Origin: an uncultured Ectothiorhodospiraceae bacterium
Lineage (GTDB): Bacteria > Pseudomonadota > Gammaproteobacteria > Nevskiales > Oceanococcaceae
Length of the DNA stretch: 64,000 bases
Assembly (NCBI GenBank): GCA_937141935.1
Contig: CAKZQS010000042.1
Span: 243,226 to 307,225 of the forward strand
Reading direction: 5' to 3'
Shown: positions 49,721 through 62,397 of the stretch, one piece after another
Layout: the number at the start of each line of letters is the position of its first letter
How positions within the stretch are numbered: the stretch's first letter is position 1
Made by a program: the position numbers and the translations under genes
Notes under the pieces: model-generated
Seen by the model: the letters and a program-made list of their open reading frames with translations, nothing else
The model's database searches: none
Told to the model about the DNA's origin: nothing

Positions 49721-51634
49721 TTAGGAAAGGCCGCTACCTGCACACTCGGCTTGCAACATGGCGATGAAGTCCGCCAACGGCATTACGCCCTTGTTGCTGC
49801 CGTCGCGTGCACGTACGGCCACGGTGTTGTCATCCGCTTCGCGATCGCCAATGACGGCCACATAGGGCACTTTGGCTATCGCAAGCTCGCGGATTTTAAG
49901 GTTAATTTTCTCGTTCCTCAAGTCCAGATCGGCGCGCAGGCCCGCGGCACGCAGTTTTTCGGCCGCGGCGGCTGCCGCCTCGTCGGCCCGATTGGTGATC
50001 GTGGCCACGGTGACCTGGGTCGGGGCCAGCCACAGCGGCAGGGCGCCGGCATGCTGTTCGATGAGGATGCCGATGAAGCGCTCCATCGAACCGAGGATGG
50101 CGCGGTGGATCATCACCGGGGTCTTGCGCTCGCCGTCGGCGTCGACGAATTGCGCGCCCAGGCGCTCGGGCATCGAGAAGTCGAGCTGGATGGTGCCGCA
50201 CTGCCACTGCCGCTCCAGGCAGTCGCGCAGCGTGAACTCGATCTTGGGGCCATAGAAGGCGCCTTCGCCGGGCTGCAGCACATAGTCCAGGCCGCGGTCC
50301 TGCAGGCACTGCTCCAGCGCGGCTTCGGCCTCGTCCCACAGCGCCTCCTCGCCCACCCGCTCCGCAGGGCGGGTCGACAGCGCCAGAGTGACGTTGTCAA
50401 AGCCAAAGACCTTGTACACGTCGAAGGTCAGCGCAATCAGCGCGGCGACCTCGCCGGCGATCTGCTCGCGGGTGCAGAAGATGTGCGCGTCGTCCTGGGT
50501 AAAGCCGCGCACGCGCATCAGGCCGTGCAGCGCACCGGAGAACTCGTTGCGGTGGCAGCAGCCGAACTCGGCCATGCGCAGCGGCAGGTCGCGGTAGCTC
50601 TTCAGGCCCTGGTTGAAGATCTGCACGTGGGCCGGGCAGTTCATCGGCTTGATCGCGTAGGTGCGATCTTCCGAATGGGTCAGGAACATGTTGTCGGCGA
50701 ACTTGGCCATGTGGCCCGAGCGTTCCCACAGGCTGGCGTCGATCACCTGCGGCGTGCGCACTTCGTCATAGCCGGCGGCATCCAGGCGCTCGCGGATCAA
50801 CTCCTCGATGACGCGGTAGACGGTCCAGCCCGGCTGGTGCCAGAACACCATGCCCGGGGCCTCTTCCTGAAAGTGGAACAGGCCGAGCTTCTTGCCCAGC
50901 ACGCGGTGGTCGCGCTTGGCGGCCTCCTCGATGCGTCGCAGGTAGGCCTTGAGCTGCTTCTTGTCGCCCCAGGCGGTGCCGTAGACGCGCTGCAGCTGCT
51001 GGTTGCTGGTGTCACCGCGCCAGTAGGCGCCGGCCAGCTTGGTCAGCTTGAAGGCGCCGAGCTTGCCGGTGGAGGGCACATGCGGGCCGCGGCACAGGTC
51101 CACGAAGTCCGCCTGGCGGTAGAGGCTGATGTCCTCGTTGGCCGGGATGTCGGCGATGATCTGCGCCTTGTACTCCTCGCCCATGTCGCGGAAGTAGCGC
51201 ACGGCCTCGTCGCGCGGCATGGTCTCGCGCGCGACTGGGTGGTCGGCCTGGGCCAGCTCCTGCATGCGCGCCTCGATGGCGGCCAGGTCTTCGGGCGTGA
51301 AGGGGGTCGGCGTGGCGAAGTCGTAATAGAAGCCGTCGTCGATCACCGGGCCGATCGTCACCTGCGCCTGCGGGTACAGCTGTTTGACGGCATGGGCCAG
51401 CAGGTGCGCGGTGGAGTGGCGCAGGATCTCCAGGCCTTCCTCGTCGCGGCCGGTCACGATGGCCAGTTCGCAGTCCTGCTCCAGCAGGTGGCTGGTGTCG
51501 ACCAGGCGGCCGTCGACGCGGCCGGCCAGCGCGGCCTTGGCCAGGCCGGGCCCGATGTCGGCGGCGACCTCCGCGATGCTCAGCGGCTGGTCGAATTCAC
51601 GGACGGAACCATCGGGCAGGGAAATTCGGGGCAT
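49721..51634 (-). CDS. thrS: Threonyl-tRNA synthetase
   Basis: 637 residues from [20 protein letters not shown] (TGS domain). The editing domain has [16 protein letters not shown] with zinc-like His residues. Catalytic blocks are [18 protein letters not shown] (motif 1), [40 protein letters not shown] (motif 2) and [20 protein letters not shown] (motif 3). First gene of the thrS-infC-rpmI-rplT-pheST-ihfA-merR run. Confidence 0.97.
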   Translation of the reverse strand: MPRISLPDGSVREFDQPLSIAEVAADIGPGLAKAALAGRVDGRLVDTSHLLEQDCELAIVTGRDEEGLEILRHSTAHLLAHAVKQLYPQAQVTIGPVIDDGFYYDFATPTPFTPEDLAAIEARMQELAQADHPVARETMPRDEAVRYFRDMGEEYKAQIIADIPANEDISLYRQADFVDLCRGPHVPSTGKLGAFKLTKLAGAYWRGDTSNQQLQRVYGTAWGDKKQLKAYLRRIEEAAKRDHRVLGKKLGLFHFQEEAPGMVFWHQPGWTVYRVIEELIRERLDAAGYDEVRTPQVIDASLWERSGHMAKFADNMFLTHSEDRTYAIKPMNCPAHVQIFNQGLKSYRDLPLRMAEFGCCHRNEFSGALHGLMRVRGFTQDDAHIFCTREQIAGEVAALIALTFDVYKVFGFDNVTLALSTRPAERVGEEALWDEAEAALEQCLQDRGLDYVLQPGEGAFYGPKIEFTLRDCLERQWQCGTIQLDFSMPERLGAQFVDADGERKTPVMIHRAILGSMERFIGILIEQHAGALPLWLAPTQVTVATITNRADEAAAAAAEKLRAAGLRADLDLRNEKINLKIRELAIAKVPYVAVIGDREADDNTVAVRARDGSNKGVMPLADFIAMLQAECAGSGLS

Positions 51635-51710
51635 AGGAACAGTGGCGGTCGCTACCAATGACCGCGTGTGTGGGGAAGGGCGCGCATGGTAGGGGGCGCG
51701 CGCCGCCGCA

Positions 51711-54144
<2,434 letters not shown>

Positions 54145-54161
<17 letters not shown>

Positions 54162-54597
54162 CGCCGTCCGCGCCGATGCGGTGCGTCTCGATGTCGTAGC
54201 CGCGCTCGCGGTAGTGCTTGTAGCGCGCCCGCGCCGGCGCCTTGGCCGACTCCTCGCCGGCCACCACTTCCAGGCAGCGCTCGAAGCTGGAAAAGCACTC
54301 CGGCGGGGTGGGCTCCGGCCAGCCCCAGAGCAGCAGCGTGGGGCGCTCCTGCGCCAGCGGCGGCTGCGTCGACAGCACGATGGGCGCCTCGGGCGCGGCC
54401 GCGCCCTGCCGCTCATGCGGCGTGAAGCTGCCCTGCGAGAAGGTCCACAGGCGGCGGTCGAGCGCGTCCAGGGCCGCCTCGTCGGCGCCCATCACGAAGC
54501 AGTGCTGGCCGCTGCGCGCGATCTTGTCGAGCAGGCGGCAGACCCACAGCTCGGGGTCGCCGTCCTGCTCATGGACATAGAAGGTCAGCCGGGTCAC
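54145..54597 (-). CDS. holC: DNA polymerase III chi subunit
   Basis: 150 residues. LTFYVHEQDGDPELWVCRLL and GQHCFVMGADEAALDALDRRLWTF match the chi fold; it links the clamp loader to SSB. The 3' end overlaps cysG by 17 bp in convergent orientation. It follows pepA by 7 bp, the usual pepA-holC pair; valS is absent here. Confidence 0.9.
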
Positions 54598-54604
54598 GCC
54601 GGCC

Positions 54605-56089
54605 TCAGCCGGCCTGGTTCAGCAGCCACTGCGTCAGCAGGCGCACGGGGCGGCCGCTGGCGAGCTTTTTCGAGTTCCAGGCCACACCGGCGATGTCCAG
54701 GTGGGCCCAGCGCGCCTTGCGGGTAAAGCGGTGCAGGAAGCAGGCGGCGGTGACCGAGCCGGCGCCGGGGCCGCCGACGTTCTGCATGTCGGCCACCGGG
54801 CTGTCCAGCTGCTTTTGGTATTCCTCCCACAGCGGCATCTGCCAGGCGCGGTCGCCGGCCTGCTGGCCGGCGGCCAGCAGCTCCTGCGCCAGCCCCTCGT
54901 CGTTGGCATACAGGCCACAGGCCTTGTCGCCCAGGGCCACCACGCAGGCGCCGGTCAGCGTCGCCAGGTCGACGATGGTGCGCGGGCTGTATTCGCCCTG
55001 CACCCAGGTCAGCGCGTCACACAGGATCAGCCGGCCCTCGGCGTCCGTGTTGATGACCTCGATGGTCTGGCCGGACATGCTGGTGACGATGTCGCCCGGC
55101 TTGTTGGCGGCGCCGTCGGGCAGGTTCTCGGAGGCCGGCACGACGGCGACGATGTTCATCGGCAGGTTCATCGCCGCGATCGCGCGCATCGTGCCCAGCA
55201 CGGTGCCGCCGCCCATCATGTCGAACTTCATTTCCTCCATGCGCGCGGCAGGCTTCAGGCTGATGCCGCCGGCGTCGAAGGTCAGGCCCTTGCCGACCAG
55301 CGCGATGGGCTTGTCGCCCTTCTTGCCGCCGCTCCACTCCAGCACGATCAGCTGGGCTTCCTCACGGCTGCCTCGCGAGACCGAGAGCAGGGCGCCCATG
55401 CCCAGCTCGGCCATCTCGGCCTCGCCGAGCACGCGGCTCTTCAGGTTCTTGAACTCGCCGGCCATGTCCTGGGCCACGCGGGCCAGGTCGGTCGGCGTGC
55501 ACAGGTTGCCCGGGCGGTTGCCCAGGTCGCAGGCCAGTGCCAGGCCCTCGGCCAGCGCCTCGCCCTGGCGCAGCGCGGCCCGCGCCGGGGCGGCCGCCAG
55601 GCCAGCCGGGGTCAGCAGCGCGATGGTCTTCAGCGCGCGGGCCTCCGGCTTCTTGCTGCGGCATTCCTCAAAGCGGTAGGTGGCCTGGCCGGCGGAGGCG
55701 ATGGCCCGGCGCACGGCGGTGGCCGGTTCGCCATCGCACAGCCCGGCGTGCAGGCTGATGACCAGCCGCTTGTTGCCCAGCTTCAGCGCGGCACGCGTGC
55801 CCGCCTCGATGGCGCGGTCGACGCCGTCCGCATCGAGCTTGGCGGCCTTGTCGCCACAACCCACGACGATCAGCCGGCCGGGGCCGGCCTTTTTGCCTTC
55901 GGCGTGCGGCAGCACCAGGGTGGCGCCGCGCTTGGCGCTGGCGTCGCCACGCTTGAGCGCCTTGTCGACCGCCTCGCTGACGCCTTCGGGCAGGGCCTCG
56001 GCGCCGAGCAGCGTCTTGCCACACAGGCCGACGAGCAGCGAATCGGTGGCATCCAGGGCATCGAGTTGGCTGAGCAGGGCATACTTCAT
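54605..56089 (-). CDS. pepA: Leucyl aminopeptidase (PepA)
   Basis: 494-residue M17 zinc/manganese aminopeptidase. VGKGLTFDAGGISLKPAARM carries the metal-binding Lys and Asp, MKFDMMGGGTVLGTM the next ligand, and NTDAEGRLILCDALTW is the family signature with Asp and Glu ligands. In E. coli PepA also binds DNA in carAB control and Xer recombination; that role is not testable here. It is divergent from lptF. Confidence 0.96.
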   Translation of the reverse strand: MKYALLSQLDALDATDSLLVGLCGKTLLGAEALPEGVSEAVDKALKRGDASAKRGATLVLPHAEGKKAGPGRLIVVGCGDKAAKLDADGVDRAIEAGTRAALKLGNKRLVISLHAGLCDGEPATAVRRAIASAGQATYRFEECRSKKPEARALKTIALLTPAGLAAAPARAALRQGEALAEGLALACDLGNRPGNLCTPTDLARVAQDMAGEFKNLKSRVLGEAEMAELGMGALLSVSRGSREEAQLIVLEWSGGKKGDKPIALVGKGLTFDAGGISLKPAARMEEMKFDMMGGGTVLGTMRAIAAMNLPMNIVAVVPASENLPDGAANKPGDIVTSMSGQTIEVINTDAEGRLILCDALTWVQGEYSPRTIVDLATLTGACVVALGDKACGLYANDEGLAQELLAAGQQAGDRAWQMPLWEEYQKQLDSPVADMQNVGGPGAGSVTAACFLHRFTRKARWAHLDIAGVAWNSKKLASGRPVRLLTQWLLNQAG

Positions 56090-56186
56090 GGCAGTCGTTC
56101 TTTGACCTCTTGCGGCGTGGTACGCGAATGATTCTGAGCAGGATACTCGACTTGCCCGGGCCGGCGACGGCTGCGCTGCGCGTCGC

Positions 56187-57284
56187 GTGAGCCTGCGCTA
56201 CGCGACCCTCGGCCGCTATCTGTTCCGCGAGGCCTGGCAGAGCTGGGCGGCGGTCACCGTGGTGCTGCTGGCCATCATGCTGGCCACCCGCCTGGCGCGC
56301 TTTCTGGCCGAGGCGGCCAAGGGCAACATCGACCCCTCGCTGCTGCTGGTGCTGGTGGGGCTGTCCAGCGTGCGCTACCTGACCATTTTGATTCCGGTGT
56401 CGCTGCTGATCGGCGTGATGCTGACGCTGGGGCGCCTGTACCGCGACAGCGAAATCGACGGCATGCATGCCGGCGGCCTGGGCCTGGGCGGGCTGTACCG
56501 GCCCTTCCTGCTGCTCGGCACGGTGCTGGCACTGCTGGGCGCGCTGTTGTCGCTGTGGCTGAGCCCGCTGGCCGGGCGCACGGCCGACTTCCTGATCAAG
56601 GAGGCGGCCAACCGCATGACCTTCGCGGTATTCGAGGCGGGCCGCTTTCGCGAGCTGCCGGACGACCGCGGCACGCTGTACATGGAACGCTACGAGGCCG
56701 ACAGCGGCGAGATGCGCCGCGTGTTCGCCGAGGTGGCCGGCAGCGAGGAGCGCAGCGTGATCCTGGCGCGCGAGGGCGAGTTCACGGTGGACGAGAACGG
56801 CCGCCACCGCCTGCTGCTGCGCGACGGCAGCCGCTGGGACCGCGACACCGCCGAGGGCAGCACCCGGCTGACCCGCTTCGAGGAGCACGGCCTGGCGGTG
56901 ACGCCGCCGGCCTTCGTGTACCGCCTGTCCAAGACCTCGCTCAAGCCGAGTGCGGCGCTGTGGGGCAGCCCGGACCCGGAGGACATCGCCGAGCTGCACT
57001 GGCGCGTGGCCACGCCGCTGTCGACGCTGCTGCTGGTGCTGCTGGCCGTGCCGCTGTCGCGCACCTCGGCGCGCAAGGGCCGCTACGGGCGGCTCGGCTG
57101 GGGCGTGCTGGCCTTCGTGCTGTATTTCAACATGCTGGGCATGGGCCAGGCCTGGCTGGAATCGGGCCAGCTGCCGGGCTGGATGGGGCTGTGGTGGGTG
57201 CACATCGTCGTCGCCGCCATCGGCGCCACGCTGTGGCTGCGCGCCGGCCGCTACCGCCAGCGTTACCGCCAGGGCCTGCTATGA
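56187..57284 (+). CDS. lptF: LPS export permease LptF
   Basis: 365-residue inner membrane half of LptB2FG. GTG start with no clear ribosome site. Membrane helices lie at about 18-38, 54-78, 100-124 and then about 270-290, 305-325 and 333-352, around a periplasmic beta-jellyroll (about 130-265), the LptF/G layout. The N-terminus LGRYLFREAWQSWAAVTVVL is typical of LptF. Confidence 0.92.
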   Translation: MSLRYATLGRYLFREAWQSWAAVTVVLLAIMLATRLARFLAEAAKGNIDPSLLLVLVGLSSVRYLTILIPVSLLIGVMLTLGRLYRDSEIDGMHAGGLGLGGLYRPFLLLGTVLALLGALLSLWLSPLAGRTADFLIKEAANRMTFAVFEAGRFRELPDDRGTLYMERYEADSGEMRRVFAEVAGSEERSVILAREGEFTVDENGRHRLLLRDGSRWDRDTAEGSTRLTRFEEHGLAVTPPAFVYRLSKTSLKPSAALWGSPDPEDIAELHWRVATPLSTLLLVLLAVPLSRTSARKGRYGRLGWGVLAFVLYFNMLGMGQAWLESGQLPGWMGLWWVHIVVAAIGATLWLRAGRYRQRYRQGLL

Positions 57285-57297
57285 ACCAGGGGCGTCG

Positions 57298-58371
57298 ATG
57301 CCGGGGCTGAAGATCCTTGACCGCCACCTCGCGCAGGCGCTGATCGGCGCCGCGCTGCTGACGGCGCTGGTGCTGCTCGGCCTGTCCGGATTCGTCAGCT
57401 TTGTCGAGGACCTGGACTCGGCCGGGCGCTACGGGCTGAGCGCGGCGCAGGTGGCGCAGCTGACGCTGCTCAAGCTGCCGGAGCTGCTCTTCGACATGTT
57501 CCCGCTGATCGTGCTGCTCGGCGCCATTCTGGGCCTGGGCGGGCTGGCCGCCAGCGGCGAGCTGGTGGTGATGCAGGCGGCCGGCATGCCGGTCTGGCGC
57601 ATCGCCGCCTCGGCCGCCACCGTGGGCCTGCTGCTGGGCTTGCTGGCGCTGGTTGTCGGGGATCGCCTGGTGCCCTGGGCCAATGCCGCGGCCAGCGACC
57701 TGCGCAGCGGCGAAACCCGCAGCGATGCCGCCGGCCCCAGCCTGTGGGTGCGCAATGGCCGGCTTTATGTGCATGTCGGCGCGGTGGTCGGCCGCCACCA
57801 GCTGGAGTCGCTGCGCGTGTTCGAGCTGGACGAGCCCGGCAGCACGCTGGTGGCCGTGGAGTCGGCCGCGCGCGCGGAGTACCGCGACGGTCGCTGGCAG
57901 GCCTACGAATGGCAGCGCGTGGAGCCCACGGCGCAGGCCCTGCTGCGCGAGCGCGCGGCCCAGGAGCCGCTGCGCGTGTCCTTTGAGCCCGAACTGCTCG
58001 AGCTGTTCCTGCTGCGCGCCGGCAGCCTGTCCTTGCCCGGCCTGCAGCGCTACATCGCCTACCTGGAAAGCAACAAGCTCGATTCGCACCGCCCGCGGCT
58101 GGCCTTCTGGCAAAAGCTGGCCACGCCGCTGAGCGTCGTGGCGATGGTCTTCATCGCCGTGCCCTTCGTGCTGGGCCCGCTGCGCGACACCGGCGCCGGG
58201 CAGCGGCTGTTCGTGGGCGTGCTGATGGGCATCGGCTTCTATGTGCTCAACGAGACCGTGGTCAACCTCGGCGCGATCTATCGCTGGTCGCCGCCAGCGG
58301 CGGCCTTAAGCCCGGCAATCCTGCTGGGGCTGGTGGCCTTGTGGCGGCTGGTGCAGTACCGGGCGCGCTGA
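57298..58371 (+). CDS. lptG: LPS export permease LptG
   Basis: 357 residues, 13 bp after lptF. LKILDRHLAQALIGAALLTA and ELLFDMFPLIVLLGAILGLG are the LptG N-terminal helices; a periplasmic jellyroll and three C-terminal helices follow. It partners LptF and LptB in moving LPS to the outer membrane. Confidence 0.93.
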   Translation: MPGLKILDRHLAQALIGAALLTALVLLGLSGFVSFVEDLDSAGRYGLSAAQVAQLTLLKLPELLFDMFPLIVLLGAILGLGGLAASGELVVMQAAGMPVWRIAASAATVGLLLGLLALVVGDRLVPWANAAASDLRSGETRSDAAGPSLWVRNGRLYVHVGAVVGRHQLESLRVFELDEPGSTLVAVESAARAEYRDGRWQAYEWQRVEPTAQALLRERAAQEPLRVSFEPELLELFLLRAGSLSLPGLQRYIAYLESNKLDSHRPRLAFWQKLATPLSVVAMVFIAVPFVLGPLRDTGAGQRLFVGVLMGIGFYVLNETVVNLGAIYRWSPPAAALSPAILLGLVALWRLVQYRAR

Positions 58372-58476
58372 GGCCAGCCGGGCCACGCGCGACGCGGTGG
58401 CCGGTGTAAAGTGACGGCCTGATCCCGTGTCGCCCCAGCGCACACGGGCCCTGTTGGAGGAGATGGGGAGACCCCG

Positions 58477-60159
58477 ATGCATGCGATGGACCCCAAGGCC
58501 ACGCCCTTGGATTGCTTTTACTACTGGGAAAAGGCCCAGCCGGACAAGCGCTACTTCACCCAGCCGCTCGGCGATGGGCGGGTGCGCGAATACAGTTGGC
58601 GCGAGGTGGGCGACGAGGCCCGGCGCATGGCGGCGCACCTGCAGAGCATGGACCTGCCGCCGCGCAGCCAGATCGCGCTGGTGTCGAAGAACTGCGCCCA
58701 CTGGATCATTGCCGACCTGGCGATCTGGATGGCCGGCCACGTCAGCGTGCCGCTGTACCCCACGCTGAACGCCGACACGGTGCAGTACATCCTGGAGCAC
58801 AGCGAATCCAAGTTGCTGTTCGTGGGCAAGCTCGACGACTGGGACACGATGAAGCCCGGCGTGCCGGCCGACCTGCCCTGCATCGCGCTGCCGCTGGCGC
58901 CGCCGACCGACTACCTGCAGTGGGACGACGCGATCTCCGCCGTGGAGCCGCTCAGCGGCGAGACCACGCGCAGCCCCGAGGAGATGGCGACCATCGTCTA
59001 CACCTCCGGCTCGACCGGTCGGCCCAAGGGCGTGATGCAAAGCTTTGGCGCCATGGCGGCCGCCTCGATCGGCTTTGCCGACATCATGACCCTGGACAAC
59101 AACGAGCGCATGCTCAGCTACCTGCCGCTGGCGCACGTGCTCGAGCGCTGGGTGGTCGAGGCCAACTCGCTGCGCTATGGCTTTGAGGTCTTCTTTGCCG
59201 AGTCGCTGGACACCTTTGTGCAGGACCTGCGCCGCGCCCAGCCGACGATTTTCGCCTCGGTGCCACGGCTGTGGAGCAAGTTCCAGGCGGGTGTATACGA
59301 CAAGCTGCCGGAGAAGAAGCAAAAGCTGCTGTTCCGCATCCCGATCGTCTCCCGGCTGATCAAGCGCAAGATCCTCAAGCAGCTGGGCCTGGAGCACGTG
59401 CGCTATGCCGCCACCGGCTCGGCGCCGCTGTCGGCCGAAACGCTCTCCTGGTACCGCTCGCTGGGCCTGGAGCTGCTCGAGGGCTATGGCATGAGCGAGA
59501 ACTTCGGTTACTCGCATGGCACCCGCCCGGGCGAGGCCCGCGTGGGCTACGTCGGTCATTCCAACCCCGGCGTGGAGACCAAGATCGGCGACAACGGCGA
59601 GATCCTGGTGCGCAGCCCGGCGATGATGATGGGCTACTTCAAGCAGCCCGACAAAACCGCCGAGGACCTCACCGACGACGGCTTCCTGAAGACCGGCGAC
59701 ATGGGCGAGATCGATGACCAGGGCCGGCTGAAGATCACCGGCCGGGTCAAGGAGCTGTTCAAGACCAGCAAGGGCAAGTACGTCGCCCCGGTGCCGCTGG
59801 AGAACAAGCTGGTCAACCACGAGGCCATCGAGGTGGTGTGCGTGGCCGGCGCCGACCAGACCTCGCCCTTCGCGATGTTCATGCTCTGCGAGGAGGCGCG
59901 TGCGCACCTGGACAAGGGCGAGCGCGACCAGAGCGGGCTGGAGGCCGAGTTCAGCGCGCTGCTGGACAAGGTCAACGCCACCGTCGACCCGCATGAGCAG
60001 GTCAAGTTCGCGGTGGTCGTGAAGGACACCTGGGGCATCGAGAACGGCTTTCTGACGCCGACGATGAAGATCAAGCGCAACGTCATCGAGTCGCACTACG
60101 CCCCGCGCGTCGAGACCTGGTACGCCGCGCGCAAACGGGTGATCTGGGACGCCGCCTGA
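58477..60159 (+). CDS. AMP-binding long-chain acyl-CoA synthetase
   Basis: 560 residues. The P-loop is YTSGSTGRPKGVMQSFG, the A5 motif EGYGMSENFGYSHG, then GFLKTGDMGEID and KITGRVKELFKTSKGKYVAP; the latter matches long-chain (ACSL/FAA1-like) synthetases. The C-terminal catalytic Lys is probably in LTPTMKIKRNVIE. A GGGGAG site six bases before the ATG supports the start. It activates fatty acids to acyl-CoA, feeding the dehydrogenase encoded next. Confidence 0.9.
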   Translation: MHAMDPKATPLDCFYYWEKAQPDKRYFTQPLGDGRVREYSWREVGDEARRMAAHLQSMDLPPRSQIALVSKNCAHWIIADLAIWMAGHVSVPLYPTLNADTVQYILEHSESKLLFVGKLDDWDTMKPGVPADLPCIALPLAPPTDYLQWDDAISAVEPLSGETTRSPEEMATIVYTSGSTGRPKGVMQSFGAMAAASIGFADIMTLDNNERMLSYLPLAHVLERWVVEANSLRYGFEVFFAESLDTFVQDLRRAQPTIFASVPRLWSKFQAGVYDKLPEKKQKLLFRIPIVSRLIKRKILKQLGLEHVRYAATGSAPLSAETLSWYRSLGLELLEGYGMSENFGYSHGTRPGEARVGYVGHSNPGVETKIGDNGEILVRSPAMMMGYFKQPDKTAEDLTDDGFLKTGDMGEIDDQGRLKITGRVKELFKTSKGKYVAPVPLENKLVNHEAIEVVCVAGADQTSPFAMFMLCEEARAHLDKGERDQSGLEAEFSALLDKVNATVDPHEQVKFAVVVKDTWGIENGFLTPTMKIKRNVIESHYAPRVETWYAARKRVIWDAA

Positions 60160-60239
60160 GTCCCGCCGCCGCACCGGGCCGGCGCCGCACGGCGCGGCCC
60201 GGATGCGGGCCCTCTGACATGGACCGTTAAGGAGCGAGG

Positions 60240-61385
60240 ATGACCCCTGCGCACCCGGCGCTGGGCGCCGAGCACGAGACCTTCCGCAGCCAGATCCGGC
60301 GCTTCGTGCGCGAGGAGATCGAGCCGCACCTCGATGATTGGGAGGCCGCCGGCGAGATCCCGCGCGCGATGTACCCGCGGGCGGCCGAGGTCGGCTTGCT
60401 GGGGCTGGGCTTTCCCGAGCAGTACGATGGCGTGGAGGCGCCGGATACCTTCTACCGCATGATCGCGGTGGAGGAACTGGCGCGCTCGGGCAGCGGCGGC
60501 ATCGTGGCCGCCTTCGGCAGCCTGGGCATCGCGCTCCCGCCGATCGTGGCGCTGGGCAGCGAGGCGTTGAAGGCCGAGGTGCTGCCGCCGGTACTGCGGG
60601 GCGAGCGGATTGCCGCGCTGGCGATCACCGAGCCCGGCGGCGGCTCGGACGTGGCCAACCTGCGCACCGTGGCCGAACGCGACGGCGAGGATTTTCTCGT
60701 CAGCGGACAAAAGACCTTTATCACCTCCGGCCTGCGCGCCGACCTGCTGACGGTGGCCGTGCGCACCGGCGGGCCCGGCATGGGCGGCATCTCGCTGCTG
60801 GCCGTGGATGCGGACACGCCCGGCCTGGCGCGCACCGGCCTGGACAAGATGGGCTGGCTCTGCTCGGACACCGCCACGCTGTATTTCGACCGCTGCCGGG
60901 TGCCGGCCTCCCGGCTGATCGGCGCTGAGAACCAGGGCTTTCTCGGCATCATGCGCAACTTCAACATGGAGCGCCTGGCGCTGGCGACCCAGGCCTATGG
61001 CCACGCGCTGCGCTGCTATGAGGACAGCCTGGCCTACGCCCGCGAGCGGCAGACCTTTGGCAAGCCGCTCGTCCGCCACCAGGTGATCCGCCACAAGCTG
61101 GTGGAAATGGCCAGCCGCATCCAGGCGCTGGGCGCCACGCTCTATGGGCTGATCTGGCAGGTGGACCAGGGCGGCGTGCCCGTGGCGCAGCTGTGCATGC
61201 TGAAAACCCTGGCCACCGACACGCTGGAGTGGGTGGCGGGCGAGGCCGTGCAGATCCACGGCGGCGCCGGCTACATGCGCGGCTGCGCGGTCGAGCGCAT
61301 CTTTCGCGAGACCAAGGTGCTGTCCATCGGCGGCGGCGCCAGCGAGGTCATGCGCGAGCTGGCGGCGAAGCAGCTCGGTTACTAG
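60240..61385 (+). CDS. Acyl-CoA dehydrogenase, long-chain/isovaleryl type
   Basis: 381-residue FAD enzyme introducing the alpha-beta double bond in acyl-CoA. LAITEPGGGSDVANLRT and FITSGLRADLLTV are FAD/substrate motifs; RQTFGKPLVRHQVIRHKLVE and IHGGAGYMRGCAVERIFRET follow. The usual C-terminal catalytic Glu of short/medium-chain members is replaced by Gly (SIGGGASEVMRE). The base is therefore probably Glu261 in RCYEDSLAYARE, as in LCAD and isovaleryl-CoA dehydrogenases. AAGGAG precedes the ATG by five bases. Confidence 0.92.
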   Translation: MTPAHPALGAEHETFRSQIRRFVREEIEPHLDDWEAAGEIPRAMYPRAAEVGLLGLGFPEQYDGVEAPDTFYRMIAVEELARSGSGGIVAAFGSLGIALPPIVALGSEALKAEVLPPVLRGERIAALAITEPGGGSDVANLRTVAERDGEDFLVSGQKTFITSGLRADLLTVAVRTGGPGMGGISLLAVDADTPGLARTGLDKMGWLCSDTATLYFDRCRVPASRLIGAENQGFLGIMRNFNMERLALATQAYGHALRCYEDSLAYARERQTFGKPLVRHQVIRHKLVEMASRIQALGATLYGLIWQVDQGGVPVAQLCMLKTLATDTLEWVAGEAVQIHGGAGYMRGCAVERIFRETKVLSIGGGASEVMRELAAKQLGY

Positions 61386-61537
61386 CCCGGCTCGGCCAGG
61401 GGCCCGGCCCGGCCAAGGGCCCGGTTGGCCAAGGGCCCGGCGCGGCCGGCGGCCCATCCCGGCGAACAGGCCATCCCGGCCAATGGCCCGCTTTGGCGAA
61501 CAGCCGATCTTGTCTAACAGTCCATCTGGGCCAACAG
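61386..61537 (+). repeat. Decaying 16-18 bp tandem repeat (nine units)
   Basis: Starts directly after the acyl-CoA dehydrogenase stop. Units drift from CCCGGCCCGGCCAAGGG through CCATCCCGGCCAATGG to TCCATCTGGGCCAACAG, keeping a GGCCAA core. Not part of a believable reading frame. The remaining 61538-61799 of this 414-bp gap holds no gene or terminator that I can support. Confidence 0.8.
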
Positions 61538-61799
61538 CCTCGAGCGGCACGGACCCTGGCGCCGGCCCTTGTCGGGGTTGCCGGCGGCAGGGTGCGGCGA
61601 GGCTGGAGCGCCGCTTTTGCGCGTTGCGGCGCAATAATGCGGCGCCCGGGCCACCCATGACTGCTGCGCTGCGCAATGCGGCAAATGCTCGCGAATGCAG
61701 GGAACTCCGGGCTTCGCGGGCAGTCTGAGGCTGCGGGGAGAGGGGCTGGACGGCCCTAGCACACTCGCCACGACATTACAGCGTTGCTAAGATTCGCGG

Positions 61800-62228
61800 A
61801 TGGCCAAGACAACCACGCTCAAACCCTGGGAGCGGGTAACAGACCCGAACAGCTTCTCGGCCCTCGTGGCGCTTTGGGAATCCAATTATGCGCTGCTCGA
61901 GCGCCTGATTCCCGACCTGCGCAAGGTGCCGAGCGGGGCCGTGTCCCGCGGCGACGCCAACTGCCCGCTGCATTTGCACAGCGTGCACCATGAGCGCTAC
62001 ACCGCCACCTTCATCCTGACGCACCGCTTTCCCGACAAGGGCGAGGTGCCGCGGCTCAAGGTGCGCGTGTTCTTTGACGCCAAGGCCGCCCAGGCCCTGG
62101 ATGTCGAAAAGGGCGACTTTGGCGAAAACCTTTACCTGCAAATCCAGCGCAACGCCATGCTGAACAAATGGCTGGACTGGTGCCTGGAGCAGGGCCACGG
62201 TTTCTGGATCCGCAAGGACGCCGCCTAG
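61800..62228 (+). CDS. DUF1249 family protein (YqiB-like)
   Basis: 142 residues with DUF1249 blocks NYALLERLIPDLRKVPSGAV, RYTATFILTHRFPDKGEVP and LKVRVFFDAKAAQAL. Members are widespread in Gammaproteobacteria, often near cpdA and nudF, which are absent here. Function unknown; cytoplasmic, with no signal peptide. ATG at 61800. Confidence 0.87.
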   Translation: MAKTTTLKPWERVTDPNSFSALVALWESNYALLERLIPDLRKVPSGAVSRGDANCPLHLHSVHHERYTATFILTHRFPDKGEVPRLKVRVFFDAKAAQALDVEKGDFGENLYLQIQRNAMLNKWLDWCLEQGHGFWIRKDAA

Positions 62229-62397
62229 CAGCTGCGACTCAAGGCCCGGCCTCGCTGGGGCCCAGCCCCGCTGAGGCCAGGCCGCGCACGCGGCCCGTGC
62301 AGGCCCCGACCCGACGACTAGCTGGCGCCCCGGCGCCTGCCTGCCTGCGGACGCGATCCCGCGCCCGGCCGTGGGCGCTGCCCGTGGGGTCGCGGCG

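Noticed and set aside
61386..61537. Possible CRISPR array after the acyl-CoA dehydrogenase gene
   Set aside because: Units are contiguous 16-18 bp repeats with no spacers, and no cas genes are present.
62229..62397. Hairpin at 62248-62278 as a terminator for the DUF1249 gene
   Set aside because: The stem is good but no T run follows on either strand.
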